DNA of 64,000 nt from NCBI RefSeq assembly GCF_000145035.1, contig NC_014389.1, forward strand, positions 186,001 through 250,000. Reading direction: 5' to 3'. The stretch comes from Butyrivibrio proteoclasticus B316 (GTDB lineage: Bacteria > Bacillota > Clostridia > Lachnospirales > Lachnospiraceae). The notes below the pieces were generated by a model. It saw only the letters and a program-made list of their open reading frames with translations, had not been told where the DNA came from and did no database searches. Below are positions 15,461 to 24,923 of this stretch, piece by piece. The position numbers were made by a program, and so were the translations under genes. How positions within the stretch are numbered: position 1 is the first letter of the stretch; each line of letters begins with the position of its first letter.

Positions 15461-17896
15461 TCAGGTCATTTCCTCCTGTTTCCCTCTTGAATCCATAAGA
15501 GCAAAGCTCTTCGTATCCTCGGGGAAAGAATTTTCAAATGGAACAAGGGCTGTACCGGTATAGATAAGTCCATGCCCAAATGACTGGTCTGTTACATTCT
15601 CAAGGAGAGTATCTCCGATATTATACATCTCGCTTAAGATGATCCTATCTGTAGATGACTGGTTCATCATAATAACCATCGAGCAGTTTGTAAGGATTGC
15701 TTCAGCCTCATCGTTCTTAAGCATATCACTTACGTTCTGAGTGATTACCATTGGAAGTCCATGGAACTTACGGATTGTCTTGTAAATTACCTTAGTAGCT
15801 GCTGCAGCACTTCTTGTCTTAGTAAAGAGGTGGAACTCATCAGCATAAAAATATGTCCAGAGTCCTCTTCTTCCTCTCTCTATCATACGGTTGAGTGAAT
15901 CTGTCATACATACGTGCATTCCAAGCTCTTTCATGATACCGTCAAGCTTAGCAACGTTGTAGCAGATAAATCTAGCTTCTGTATCAACGTTTGTTCTCTG
16001 GGCGAACATTGCGCTGTCACCGATGCAGTAACGCTCGATTGCCCTTGCAAGGATCTGTGCCTGTGGTGTTGGATCTTTTACAAGGTCTGAGTAGAAATCC
16101 TTCATTGTTGGGCTGGCAGAACGGTCACATCCAATACCCTTATGTCTCATCTTTTCCATATGGGCAAAGTATCCGTCGTAAAGCTGGCTTCCAACCTTGT
16201 TGATGATACTTCTTTCGATAGGTCCGATTGTACCCTCGCCGCCTGTGATAACTTCGATGAATGACTCAATCTCAGCACACTTGGTTGGGAGCGGGTTACC
16301 GCCATCGCCAGCATACTGAAGGTCAAGGTCAAGAGGATTAAGGTGTGTGCTACTATCATAACTAAGCTCGATAATAGTTCCGCCAAGAGCCTCAATAAGA
16401 GGTGTGTACTCACCCTGAGGGTCAATAACAATGATGTGATCCTGGGAATTCAAAGCTACCTGGAAAATCTCTTCCTTTACAAGGAATGACTTACCGGAAC
16501 CGGAAATTCCAAATAAAGCAGCGTTATAGTTATAACCGCTCTTTCTGTCGTAATGGATCATATTCTGAGTTTCAGGATTGATACCATAGCAGATACCATT
16601 TGGCTGATTAAGATCCATAGCTGTAAATGGCAGGAACGCACTTGCGCTTTCTGTTGTAAGAGGACGCTCAATCTTAAGTGTCTTCTTTGCAAGAGGAAGT
16701 GACATGTTAAATGCAAGCTCCTGCATGCCATTCATATAGCGCATCTGGCACTGGTGTCCAGCAGCGATACTCTTAAGGGCGCGAGAGTGCTTATCAAGTT
16801 CCTCAACAGAAGAAGCAAAGAATGTGATAAAGATCGTTGACATGAAAATGTGCTGATCTCTTGTTGCTACGTCCTGGATAAGTTCTTTGGCTGCATCTCT
16901 TGCATTCTCAAGTTCTGTTGCAACAGCTCCGGCGTTTGTGATACCTTCCTTTGCAGCATCCATCTGCTGTTTATTGATCTGACTGTTGGCAGCCTGAAGT
17001 CTTCTCCTTACCATCTGAGTAGCTTCAGCTTGTGAAACCTGTTCATATGTTACGCTTGCTATAAGGTTGCAGGCGATATTTGTAAGATCATCAAGGATAC
17101 CTGTTGAAAGCGTTGAAGGAATGTTATCAAGAAACATTGTTCTTCCATAAACCTCGTCGCCAACAACAAAGTATCTCTTGTTTGAGAAATCAAAGCTGTC
17201 AGGAGATACAAGATGCTTACTGAAAAGTCCTGCCTCGGCAACTTTCTTCAAGTTGATGTCTGTAACTTCCTTATTGTCCTTCATTTTTGTCTCAATGAAG
17301 TTTGCAGCCTTCTTATCGAAAGGAAGCTGTTCTTTGCTGTTATAGATATCATACATAAGTGAAAGTCTATCCTTGATAGTCATAGGAGTGATGTCCTGCT
17401 TGCAGATCTTTCGAAGAGCCTTAGTTACTCTTCTGTCTACACGCTTCAAACTATCAGTAGCTTCTACGATATTCTCTGCTTCCACAGAGATTGTCCAGTA
17501 CTTTTCCTTGATCATGTTGTTATGACCGGATGAAAGGATATCGAGGAAGAATGCATTGAACTCATCCCTGTAACCATTAAGCTCATCCTGCTGAGGCTTC
17601 ATAAGGATGCTGTTACGGATGACGTTAGGATCGATATTACGGTTAATGACCGTAAGCTGGCCTATCATTTTCTCGTCAGCTGTATTAACAACCTTCTCAT
17701 AGTCAAGAACAATGTTCTCCTGTTTTTCTTCTTCTTCGGTATTATAATTGATCTCCGGAATCTTGTAGCTCTTTGAGTATCTTCCGTCATAATCCTCAAT
17801 GATACCATTCTGGTATACTCCTCTGTAAGGAATAGTCTCGAATGTATCTGTGGGAATTCTTTTAGCTTTTTCTGTTTTCTGGCCAAATAAATTCAT
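15461..17896 (-). CDS. VirB4/TraE-type conjugation ATPase
   Basis: A large ATPase that powers type IV secretion pilus assembly and DNA transfer at the inner face of the membrane. Walker A is FGISGSGKSFLV (about residue 465), followed by IVIDPQGEYTPLIEALGG; the Walker B region is YFYADEFHLF (about 685), then a motif with ITQNVSDML and an arginine-rich C-terminus. The N-terminal ~400 residues are the usual VirB4 N-domain. Length (811) is normal for the Gram-positive branch. It directly follows the PrgI and VirB6-like genes, the standard order in Firmicutes conjugative elements. Confidence 0.95.
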   Translation of the reverse strand: MNLFGQKTEKAKRIPTDTFETIPYRGVYQNGIIEDYDGRYSKSYKIPEINYNTEEEEKQENIVLDYEKVVNTADEKMIGQLTVINRNIDPNVIRNSILMKPQQDELNGYRDEFNAFFLDILSSGHNNMIKEKYWTISVEAENIVEATDSLKRVDRRVTKALRKICKQDITPMTIKDRLSLMYDIYNSKEQLPFDKKAANFIETKMKDNKEVTDINLKKVAEAGLFSKHLVSPDSFDFSNKRYFVVGDEVYGRTMFLDNIPSTLSTGILDDLTNIACNLIASVTYEQVSQAEATQMVRRRLQAANSQINKQQMDAAKEGITNAGAVATELENARDAAKELIQDVATRDQHIFMSTIFITFFASSVEELDKHSRALKSIAAGHQCQMRYMNGMQELAFNMSLPLAKKTLKIERPLTTESASAFLPFTAMDLNQPNGICYGINPETQNMIHYDRKSGYNYNAALFGISGSGKSFLVKEEIFQVALNSQDHIIVIDPQGEYTPLIEALGGTIIELSYDSSTHLNPLDLDLQYAGDGGNPLPTKCAEIESFIEVITGGEGTIGPIERSIINKVGSQLYDGYFAHMEKMRHKGIGCDRSASPTMKDFYSDLVKDPTPQAQILARAIERYCIGDSAMFAQRTNVDTEARFICYNVAKLDGIMKELGMHVCMTDSLNRMIERGRRGLWTYFYADEFHLFTKTRSAAAATKVIYKTIRKFHGLPMVITQNVSDMLKNDEAEAILTNCSMVIMMNQSSTDRIILSEMYNIGDTLLENVTDQSFGHGLIYTGTALVPFENSFPEDTKSFALMDSRGKQEEMT

Positions 17897-17915
17897 AATG
17901 TCTCCTTTAATCAGC

Positions 17916-18359
17916 TTACTTGTACATTTTCAGCTCTTCAGGGATCTTTATCTCAGGAGCTGCACTCTTGTTCTTCTTTGTCTTTTTCTCTGGTTTTGCT
18001 TCTGCCTTTAGTTCTTCATGGTACTTATCCATGTTCACTGTGAGCCAGTTGTGTGTTGCGTAAGGTCTGAACTTCGGATGTGTAAATTTTCTTTTTATAA
18101 CAACGCGATAGTATTCTTCAACTGGCATGTGCACATATTTGCCGCCCCAGCCTACTGCAATAGGGATAATAGCAAGCGGAAGCATTAAAAGGTATGACAC
18201 CAGTGCGCCCGGGAAGATATACTTAATTAAATTTCCTCCCACTCCGGTAATGATTCCTGATATGATAACGCATACGAGCTGAAGGCCTGTAAATGGACCA
18301 AACTGTTTTACCTCGTCTTTTGTGACGTCATGATTTATTTCTACATTTATTACGCTCAT
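17916..18359 (-). CDS. PrgI-family (VirB3-like) membrane protein
   Basis: A small two-membrane-segment protein (about residues 25-45 and 50-70) with the PrgI-family layout: short N-terminus, hydrophobic pair, then HMPVEEYYRVVIKRKFTHPK and a basic Lys-rich tail. In Gram-positive type IV secretion systems this protein sits beside VirB4 in the membrane and is encoded immediately upstream of it, as here. AAGGAGG precedes the ATG. Confidence 0.9.
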   Translation of the reverse strand: MSVINVEINHDVTKDEVKQFGPFTGLQLVCVIISGIITGVGGNLIKYIFPGALVSYLLMLPLAIIPIAVGWGGKYVHMPVEEYYRVVIKRKFTHPKFRPYATHNWLTVNMDKYHEELKAEAKPEKKTKKNKSAAPEIKIPEELKMYK

Positions 18360-18368
18360 ATGTCCTCC

Positions 18369-19298
18369 TTATGCTCCAAATGATTCGTTAACCACGTTCT
18401 TTGCGATAGACACTGCTCCAACCGCTGCAAATGGGGCCATCGCTCCAAATATTGAAGATTCAAAAGAAAGTAAGCCTTTTATCAGAGGATTAACATCGGT
18501 TTGGCCCGACACCATTGTTGCAGCAACCGCAGATGCTTCTTTTGAAGCAATAAATAGAATGAGCAAAATGCCGACATAATAGAAAGCACTTGCAAATAGT
18601 TTCTTTAAATATCTAAAAGCTTCATGTTTTTGCGATTCATCAGCAACTGTTGCGAAACCAATAGGAGCAAAACTAAATCTCATCATAAGTTCAAGTTTTG
18701 CAGACCACAAAACCACAAATAGAAAAGCGGAAGCAAATATGTTTGTTATAAAAGAGCCAACAGATTGGATCAGCATAATAGCGAGCATTACAATTGAAGT
18801 TTTCTTAAGTTCCTCTTCGGTTACAGGTTCAAATGTCGCTTTTACTTGTGTGGCTTTATCAAAAATTTCGCCAGTTAATGTCATTTTTGATATATTTTCA
18901 AAATAAACTTTTCCCATCCCATTTGATAGAGCAAGAAATCCGCTTATAATCGTTCCGGAGTTTGTAATAAGAAAGTCTGCCATAACCAAAAAGAAAAGTG
19001 GTTTTGCAATATCATCAATAATGATGTCTTTGCCATCAGCTACATTTGTTATCATTCCTTTTACAAAATACGCAACCATTAATGTAAATCCAACAGGCCC
19101 GGTGATGTAAGATACAAAAGCTGTCATAACTGTTCCATCGACATCGCTAAACGTCAAAACGCTTTGCGCCATATCTTCCATCATGTTAGTTCCAGAATCC
19201 TGTAACCAGATGATTGTAGTTTCAAGCCAATTGTGAGTACCATCTAGCATCATGGCCAAAAACATATTTATGAAGTTCATCATTCCTAGAATGTTCAT
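18369..19298 (-). CDS. VirB6/TrbL-like polytopic membrane protein
   Basis: About six hydrophobic segments, with conserved-looking cytoplasmic loops (AKLELMMRFSFAPIGFA) that are typical of VirB6/TrbL channel components of Gram-positive type IV secretion. Its position, immediately before PrgI and VirB4, supports this. It forms the inner-membrane channel for DNA and protein export. Family assignment rests on topology, loop motif and context rather than one diagnostic motif. Confidence 0.85.
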   Translation of the reverse strand: MNILGMMNFINMFLAMMLDGTHNWLETTIIWLQDSGTNMMEDMAQSVLTFSDVDGTVMTAFVSYITGPVGFTLMVAYFVKGMITNVADGKDIIIDDIAKPLFFLVMADFLITNSGTIISGFLALSNGMGKVYFENISKMTLTGEIFDKATQVKATFEPVTEEELKKTSIVMLAIMLIQSVGSFITNIFASAFLFVVLWSAKLELMMRFSFAPIGFATVADESQKHEAFRYLKKLFASAFYYVGILLILFIASKEASAVAATMVSGQTDVNPLIKGLLSFESSIFGAMAPFAAVGAVSIAKNVVNESFGA

Positions 19299-19325
19299 AA
19301 TAAAACCTCGTAATTAACCAAAAAA

Positions 19326-19360
19326 GATGATGCAGGCTGTATTTGCACAGCCGCATCATC
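19326..19360 (-). terminator. Strong terminator between the pilin-like gene and the VirB6-like gene
   Basis: Hairpin GATGATGCGGCTGTG/CAGCCTGCATCATC with CTTTTTTGG on the minus strand. It would cut most transcripts after the small pilin-like gene and so lower expression of the VirB6-PrgI-VirB4 genes. Confidence 0.8.
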
Positions 19361-19408
19361 AGATGTGCAGTTAATAAATACTGCTTATGTTATCTTTACC
19401 TATCTAAA

Positions 19409-19813
19409 TTAGTTAAAAATGTAATTGATAACGAGTGGAGCTACAATAGCGATAAGACCTGTAACGATCTTCTTAACAGCCTTAGTCTGGGCAGTTGTAT
19501 TACCCTCATTGTCAGCCTCAAGCCAAGCAAGGACACCTGAAATAGCCCAGAAAATACCAAGAACAACAAACGCACCAACCATGATAGTTACGACTCTGTT
19601 CATTACTGTTGTTCCATCAACATTTTCGCTGATTGTAATCTCCTGTGAAGCAAACCAAGGGCTACCGCCGCCTGCATTTCCACCTGCATTTCCACCTGCG
19701 TTATTTGCACCACATACTGCATTAACGAGTATATATGGAGCTGCAGCTGCCATAAGACTTGCCTTGTAAGCACCAGCTTTAACCTTGCTAAGCGCATTTT
19801 CTACTAACTTCAT
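19409..19813 (-). CDS. VirB2/TrbC-like pilin or small membrane subunit
   Basis: A 134-residue protein with an N-terminal hydrophobic stretch, a Gly/Asn/Ala repeat (GGNAGGNAGG near residue 40) and two C-terminal membrane segments (about 70-92 and 112-132). This is the layout of the small VirB2-like or TcpB-like subunit found just upstream of VirB6 in clostridial conjugation operons. The strong ribosome site (AGGAGGAA) and terminator immediately after it suggest it is made in excess, as pilins are. Confidence 0.8.
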   Translation of the reverse strand: MKLVENALSKVKAGAYKASLMAAAAPYILVNAVCGANNAGGNAGGNAGGGSPWFASQEITISENVDGTTVMNRVVTIMVGAFVVLGIFWAISGVLAWLEADNEGNTTAQTKAVKKIVTGLIAIVAPLVINYIFN

Positions 19814-19885
19814 TGCAAAAATTCCTCCTAAAATATAAATTGGTTTGTAAAATTTCTCTTAATACTATGGAGCATTTAAAATTTA

Positions 19886-22690
19886 TTATTGGAACACCCA
19901 ATCCGTATCTGCATTGGGTCCAAACATTGAATCTCCGCCAGTATTTTCTGCACAAGTTGGAGCAGGCGCAGGTTCTGCTGTATCTGTAGTATTGTCCCCT
20001 TCTGTATTGTTCGGGAATATTATTTCTGGCTCAGAAGGAGCATCAAATGTTGCGTCGAAGATCATTGCATCATTAACGGCAGCAGGAGTAACCTCCATGC
20101 TTCCGGATGTATTCTTATCTGCGGGATCGATACTTGTTGTATTCTTAACAGCTTCTTCTACCTGCTCATTTGGCACATCCATTGCTTCTGCCATATCTTC
20201 TTTATTTTTAACAGCTTTTGCCTTAGCCCTTCTTGTCCTTATTGGTTTATCTGGCTGGTCAACACGATTGCCCTGCATAACAGATGTAGAAGCCTCTTCA
20301 ACTGATTTCTCAGTGTCATCCATCGCTGTCTTTTTAGTAAGACACGTATAGTGCTCTGCCGTGAACTTTGCGTCCAGTTTAAGATTGGGATTAGCAATAC
20401 CTGACTTTGCAAAATTCTTGTGCTCGGCAAAACTCATCTTGTGGCACATGATAGGGTTTTCGCCTCGGATAATAATGATACTAAGCTCATTATCAAGCTT
20501 TCTAAGAGCTGATGCAGAGATCAGCTTTGTGGCTTCATTTTTATGTGACATTGAGATAGAACTTGATGTCGCACTTGAAGACTCACTTGTATCAACAATT
20601 TTTAAAAGAGTATCTCCGATAGTATCTGAGAACCATTTACATGTTTCTTCTGAGTCAGGAGAGCCAAGGAATATGATGGTATCGCACTGACCAATAAGTG
20701 TTCTTGTAGCATCACCATAGTTTTTCTTAAGCTGTGCATATGTCTGAAGAATGATGGTACAGGAGATCTCATATTTACGCATTGTCGATAAAAACTGTTC
20801 AAACTGAGGTATCTCACTAACGTTAGCGAACTCATCGAGCAAAAGGCGTGTGTGAATAGGGAGTCTCAGTTTACCCTTCTTTACATGAGCTTCTTTATAC
20901 TGTTCTATCTTCTGGAGGCCAAGTTCTTCTGTATAAACTTCCTCGAGGTATCCGTACTTTTTAAATGCCGCCTTATCCACAATTGTGAAATCCCTGCCTG
21001 CTGCCTTGTTGTAAATATAGTGGTGAGTCTCACCATGTGTTGTCTCAGTCTTTATTTCAGCTTCTGCATACAGCTTTATAACACTATTTGCCTCTTCCTC
21101 CGTCTTAAAAGTGGAGCGTAGGACTGTGTCATTCTTCGCATATATGTGATATGTATTTGAAGATACTGTCTCGGCTCTTGAATAGAGAAGGCCAAACAAC
21201 TGACTGTAAAGCATTGAGATAAGGAATCCATATGGATCTGCGGCTGTCTGCGTTATAATAAACAGTGCTGTCTTCTGATCTCCAATTGTGGGAAGATCCA
21301 GGTTGTGGGAATCCTTAATAAGATTCCCCTTCGGATCTTTTATGTATTCTGTTATAAGTCCTTGCTTATTTCTCTTACAGATATAGGAAGTTGATGTAAG
21401 ATTTCTTACTTCCTCCTGAGAGAATGGATCAAGGTCTACCGCAATACTGATAAGGATAGAGTTTCTTGTTTTTGCAGGAGCGATGTTAAATGTTTCATAT
21501 GAACTAAAACACTTAGCTTCAGGATTCTGCTTCTTGGCGCGCTCAATAATAGAGTCAAGAAGTGTCGCAGAAGATGAAGAGTTTTCATCTGATCTTCCGG
21601 CCTGTGCAAGCTTAAGGATAGTTGAGAAGTTTCGCTGCTCGACTTCCAAAAATTCTGCACAGTACATGATGGCGAATGTAAGCCATGCCCTTGATGATTT
21701 CTCCCAGAAAGGATCTCCCTTGTGTCCGTTTCCGCAAGTATCGTTGGCGTTCTTGATGAATGTACTTACAAGAGTTGAAACCTTTGTCTGATCGATAGTC
21801 ACTCCATCCTCTCTGTAGATATAATCAAGAGGGTTGTAACAGTTTGAGTGAACAGGATCCTTTGTTGAGAAAACCCATATGCGGTATCCGTCTTCCATGA
21901 GCATGTGTCCCATGTTTTCGAAAATTTCTCCTGACGGATCAGTAATAGCAAATGAACTATTAAGCTGAGCAAGGTTCGGCTCAAGCCATCTGAATGTTTT
22001 ACCAGTTCCGGAACCACCCATGATAAGAGTATTTAAGTTGTGGTTTGTCTGGTGGGCAAACATACTGTGCTTGATCCAGGGACCTGCTTCTCTTTTTCTG
22101 TTATAGTCATCATTATCCTGATGTTTTCCAAGAAGAATGTTAGGATCAGCAAGTCCTGCTGCCTCATCCTCCTTTGAATAAGGAGTTTCATATTTGTATT
22201 CGTAGTAGTCCCATTCTGGCATTTCCTTGATCACACTTTCCATGTGCTTTTCGCCAGTCTTTTTATCCACTACCTCTACTTTGTCCTCAAATTTCTTTAT
22301 AGCTCTGTAGAGAGCAGTTCTTTGTCCAAACCAAAAAGTACTGTTTTCAAGCTTTTTATATATCTCACTTTTTCTGTCTGCTACAAGCATTGCTCTATAG
22401 ATAAGAGCCATTCCGCCTACTACATTGATGATTAGAAGTGGAAGTACGCAGTGCAGAAGATTAAGCCCTTTAAAATAAAACGGTTTTGTGATGGCTTCCT
22501 GAATGCCTAGAACTGTCAGTTCTATTCCGTTTTTACCTTCGCTGCCAATAAATTGGCCAAACTGCTGATTTGACTGCATATCAGTTACATGAACCACATG
22601 CATCACAAAGTAAACAAGGATTACTTCCAGTATTCCAATAAAAATCAGCAATCTCTTTTTTGTGCGTGAATTAAGGTTTTTAAAATCCAT
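19886..22690 (-). CDS. VirD4/TraG-type coupling protein (T4CP)
   Basis: The ATPase that delivers the relaxosome to the secretion channel. Two N-terminal membrane segments (about 15-35 and 75-95) precede Walker A MGGSGTGKTFRWLEPN (about residue 226) and the Walker B region RLLLDEFANV (about 618), with ILQTYAQLKKNYG further on. The final ~140 residues are acidic, Thr/Glu/Ala-rich low complexity, probably for substrate binding. The start at MDFKN (22690) is chosen because AGAAAGGA lies in front of it; the longer frame starts 7 codons earlier with no site. No relaxase gene is visible in the window. Confidence 0.95.
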   Translation of the reverse strand: MDFKNLNSRTKKRLLIFIGILEVILVYFVMHVVHVTDMQSNQQFGQFIGSEGKNGIELTVLGIQEAITKPFYFKGLNLLHCVLPLLIINVVGGMALIYRAMLVADRKSEIYKKLENSTFWFGQRTALYRAIKKFEDKVEVVDKKTGEKHMESVIKEMPEWDYYEYKYETPYSKEDEAAGLADPNILLGKHQDNDDYNRKREAGPWIKHSMFAHQTNHNLNTLIMGGSGTGKTFRWLEPNLAQLNSSFAITDPSGEIFENMGHMLMEDGYRIWVFSTKDPVHSNCYNPLDYIYREDGVTIDQTKVSTLVSTFIKNANDTCGNGHKGDPFWEKSSRAWLTFAIMYCAEFLEVEQRNFSTILKLAQAGRSDENSSSSATLLDSIIERAKKQNPEAKCFSSYETFNIAPAKTRNSILISIAVDLDPFSQEEVRNLTSTSYICKRNKQGLITEYIKDPKGNLIKDSHNLDLPTIGDQKTALFIITQTAADPYGFLISMLYSQLFGLLYSRAETVSSNTYHIYAKNDTVLRSTFKTEEEANSVIKLYAEAEIKTETTHGETHHYIYNKAAGRDFTIVDKAAFKKYGYLEEVYTEELGLQKIEQYKEAHVKKGKLRLPIHTRLLLDEFANVSEIPQFEQFLSTMRKYEISCTIILQTYAQLKKNYGDATRTLIGQCDTIIFLGSPDSEETCKWFSDTIGDTLLKIVDTSESSSATSSSISMSHKNEATKLISASALRKLDNELSIIIIRGENPIMCHKMSFAEHKNFAKSGIANPNLKLDAKFTAEHYTCLTKKTAMDDTEKSVEEASTSVMQGNRVDQPDKPIRTRRAKAKAVKNKEDMAEAMDVPNEQVEEAVKNTTSIDPADKNTSGSMEVTPAAVNDAMIFDATFDAPSEPEIIFPNNTEGDNTTDTAEPAPAPTCAENTGGDSMFGPNADTDWVFQ

Positions 22691-22742
22691 AAAAATCCTT
22701 TCTGCCATCATTAAAAATGTCCAAAAATGGCATAAAAAAATA

Positions 22743-22762
22743 CCAGGCCCCGAAAGGCCTGG
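22743..22762 (-). terminator. Terminator of the cold-shock gene
   Basis: CCAGGCC-TTTCGG-GGCCTGG then TATTTTTTTAT on the minus strand. Confidence 0.85.
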
Positions 22763-22782
22763 CCTTTGGAACTTATTTATGT

Positions 22783-23001
22783 TTAGGAAATCTTTCTTAC
22801 GTTTACCGCAACGGTACGCCCTTTGTCGTCTATCCTCACATCAAATTCGACTTTCTCATCCTGGGTAAGTTTTCTATAACCGTCGCTTGAAATTGCGGAG
22901 TAGTGTACAAAAACATCTTCTCCGTCTTCAGAAGTAATGAAGCCGAAGCCCTTATAGTTATCAAACCATTTAACGGCTCCTTTTATATTTTCCCTTTCCA
23001 T
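22783..23001 (-). CDS. csp: Cold-shock domain protein (CspA family)
   Basis: A 72-residue single OB-fold RNA/DNA chaperone with both nucleic-acid motifs: KGFGFI (RNP1) and VFVHYSAI (RNP2), preceded by GAVKWFDNYKG. Such proteins melt RNA secondary structure. AAAGGA precedes the ATG. MITE copy 3 lies 42 bases upstream, so the present promoter (TATAAG near 23030) may be provided by or next to the insertion. It has its own terminator. Confidence 0.95.
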   Translation of the reverse strand: MERENIKGAVKWFDNYKGFGFITSEDGEDVFVHYSAISSDGYRKLTQDEKVEFDVRIDDKGRTVAVNVRKIS

Positions 23002-23042
23002 ATTGCGTCCTTTCTTTTACAAGTAAGGCTTATAAAATTTAG

Positions 23043-23361
23043 CGAGAAAACCCCTTCCGATGAAATCGGATGTGGGATGAATCGCCTTTACGCAAACACA
23101 TGTTTGCGCTAGAATATATAGCATATCGGAACCTTGAAAACTGTATATATGAGGTTGCACCACGAATCTAACAAACCAAGAACCTGTGGTGCGTAAAATA
23201 TACAAGGTGTTTAGTTCCCAGGCGCCACAAGCGCATATATAACACTTAAAGTATGCCGAAGGGGTTCCGCCCCAACGGAGTAGCAGCGCTGTGAACGTGC
23301 CTTACTATACCGCAAGGTATTGTAGAAACCATTTCCGATTACATCGGTGGTGGTAGTTCAT
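23043..23361 (+). mobile_element. IS200/IS605-like MITE copy 3, guide-RNA-like right end
   Basis: 319 bp; the closest to copy 2. Left end CGAGAAAACCCCTTCCGATG with CCGATGAAATCGG hairpin, then GATGAATCGCCTTTACGC and the perfect palindrome GCAAACACATGTTTGC. Right end: GGAACCTTGAAAACTGTATA, GGTGTTTAGTTCCCAGGCGCC (one base longer than the others), a CCGAAGGGGTT hairpin, CCGATTACATCGG hairpin and GGTGGTAGTTCAT. It ends 5 bases before the stop codon of the 23367-24401 gene. No protein is encoded. Confidence 0.8.
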
Positions 23362-23366
23362 ATAAA

Positions 23367-24401
23367 TTAGTAGATACAGTCAGGACAGGGATATGCTCCT
23401 GCCTGGGCTGCTTCTTCCATGCTGTTGAAATTTGTATAGATGGATGAATCTATGTGTGAACAGCCTGGCACATGATAATATCTGTCACCATGTTCATAGG
23501 ACAAGTAATACTTCTGCGTCTTAGCAAGCTCGCCACCAGCAAGTACAACCTGTGCGACCTGATGATTGTTGAGTCTGTTATGAGGGCCATGATAAAAAGC
23601 GACTACTGTGGGACCGGATAATGCATTCTGCCACGACTGCTGCATGGTTGAAAGGTTGAAATAATACTGCGTGTTTGCAAGATTAAAACCTACATTATCA
23701 ATTCCCGCAACATTTTCATTAAGATATTTATTTATGAGTCTTGATGCAGTATTTGTTATCACAGCCTGCTTTTCTTCAATATACATGCTCTCGGTCTGCA
23801 TAAAAGGCAGAGTTGCCAGTGCAGTTGCATACTTATTTTTTAAAACATCTTTTACAACGGTATAACTTCCTTCTGCAAGCATGCGACCACCAGAATATAC
23901 CGTCATCTTGTCGCCGAGCGTAAACTGAACTACATAGGGTTCTGAGCTTGCGCTTTCAAGATAGGTCGCTGCATAAGCTGAAATTGGGGTTATATAGTAT
24001 GTGTCATCTGCATACTCGGGCTTTCCAGCTGCATCTGACCAATAGCTTGTATAGTTTGTGTCATAGCAGACATATATCCCATCATTATCAACAAGCATTA
24101 CAAATGGCAGATACGCAACAAGCTTTGTATCATTTACGCCAAGGACTGAATAGTATCCTGCAGCGAGTGACATGTAGAATGCATTAAGAGCATTGTCCTT
24201 TTGTGCCTGGCTCTTAAAAGCATATCCATCTACAAGGCTTATTGTCTGAACAGCATCATACGAGGCCGTTGTAAGCGTTGCCTTAACATGTGTGTTGTCC
24301 TGTTGGTTTTTTGAATCATAGGACATAAAGAATAATAAAGGCATTGCAAGAGTAAGGATAAACGTTACAAGCGCTATGCCCATTCTTCCAATATTACTCA
24401 T
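23367..24401 (-). CDS. Exported pilus-associated protein with C-terminal zinc-site motif
   Basis: One N-terminal membrane segment (about residues 8-27) is followed by a ~310-residue extracytoplasmic part. It is the last gene of the Tad-like operon, after three shorter proteins of the same N-terminal type, so a minor pilin or pilus-tip role is likely. The C-terminus has YHVPGCSHID ... EEAAQAGAYPCPDC, the same spacing of C-H and C-x2-C residues seen at the end of many secreted nucleases and Ada-like modules, which probably binds a metal. No catalytic domain is recognised. Confidence 0.65.
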   Translation of the reverse strand: MSNIGRMGIALVTFILTLAMPLLFFMSYDSKNQQDNTHVKATLTTASYDAVQTISLVDGYAFKSQAQKDNALNAFYMSLAAGYYSVLGVNDTKLVAYLPFVMLVDNDGIYVCYDTNYTSYWSDAAGKPEYADDTYYITPISAYAATYLESASSEPYVVQFTLGDKMTVYSGGRMLAEGSYTVVKDVLKNKYATALATLPFMQTESMYIEEKQAVITNTASRLINKYLNENVAGIDNVGFNLANTQYYFNLSTMQQSWQNALSGPTVVAFYHGPHNRLNNHQVAQVVLAGGELAKTQKYYLSYEHGDRYYHVPGCSHIDSSIYTNFNSMEEAAQAGAYPCPDCIY

Positions 24402-24413
24402 ATTTACCTGCCT

Positions 24414-24908
24414 TTATCTTTGATTGCCGACCATGCCTCCTGCGGGGATAGAAAGCTTATACCCCGGAGTTCCCGTAAATATACCATATATATGAGAACC
24501 AATGGTATCAGAGGCAGATGTGAGCTTTATATAATAGAAGTCGCCGTTTTTCATTTCATAAACCCCGGTTTCTTCCAGTGTTTCCATGATATCGTCATAT
24601 CCATAGGCATGATATGCTGTAACATATCCTAATATGCCATCATCAGGGACAACTACTTTGGATCTGTGGAGCATTTCAACCCTGTAAGCATAGTTTGTAG
24701 CTGCAAGCTTGCTTTTTAAGATGTCATACTCTTCTCTTGTGATATATCCCGTACTCCTGGCATTATCAGAAAAATCCTGAACCGCGCTCTCAACGGCAGA
24801 TCTTGTCATTGAGTCTATGGAATTTGTGATGATCATAAGTGGCACAAGCGCAAGCGCAAGTACTATAAAAAATGTGGCAAAAGCCTTTGCAATAGGTTCC
24901 TCTACCAT
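24414..24908 (-). CDS. Minor pilin-like (TadE-type) protein
   Basis: A short N-terminus (MVEEPIAKAF) leads straight into one hydrophobic helix (about residues 9-28), then an extracytoplasmic domain of about 135 residues. TadE/TadF-type minor pilins have this shape, and the gene lies between two similar ones in the Tad-like operon. No diagnostic motif, so the assignment depends on topology and context. Confidence 0.6.
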   Translation of the reverse strand: MVEEPIAKAFATFFIVLALALVPLMIITNSIDSMTRSAVESAVQDFSDNARSTGYITREEYDILKSKLAATNYAYRVEMLHRSKVVVPDDGILGYVTAYHAYGYDDIMETLEETGVYEMKNGDFYYIKLTSASDTIGSHIYGIFTGTPGYKLSIPAGGMVGNQR

Positions 24909-24923
24909 TATTTTTCTCCTGTG

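Noticed and set aside
2560..23361. The three long repeats as CRISPR or as rRNA-type copies
   Set aside because: Copies are thousands of bases apart, 316 bp long with IS200/IS605-type end hairpins and no spacers.
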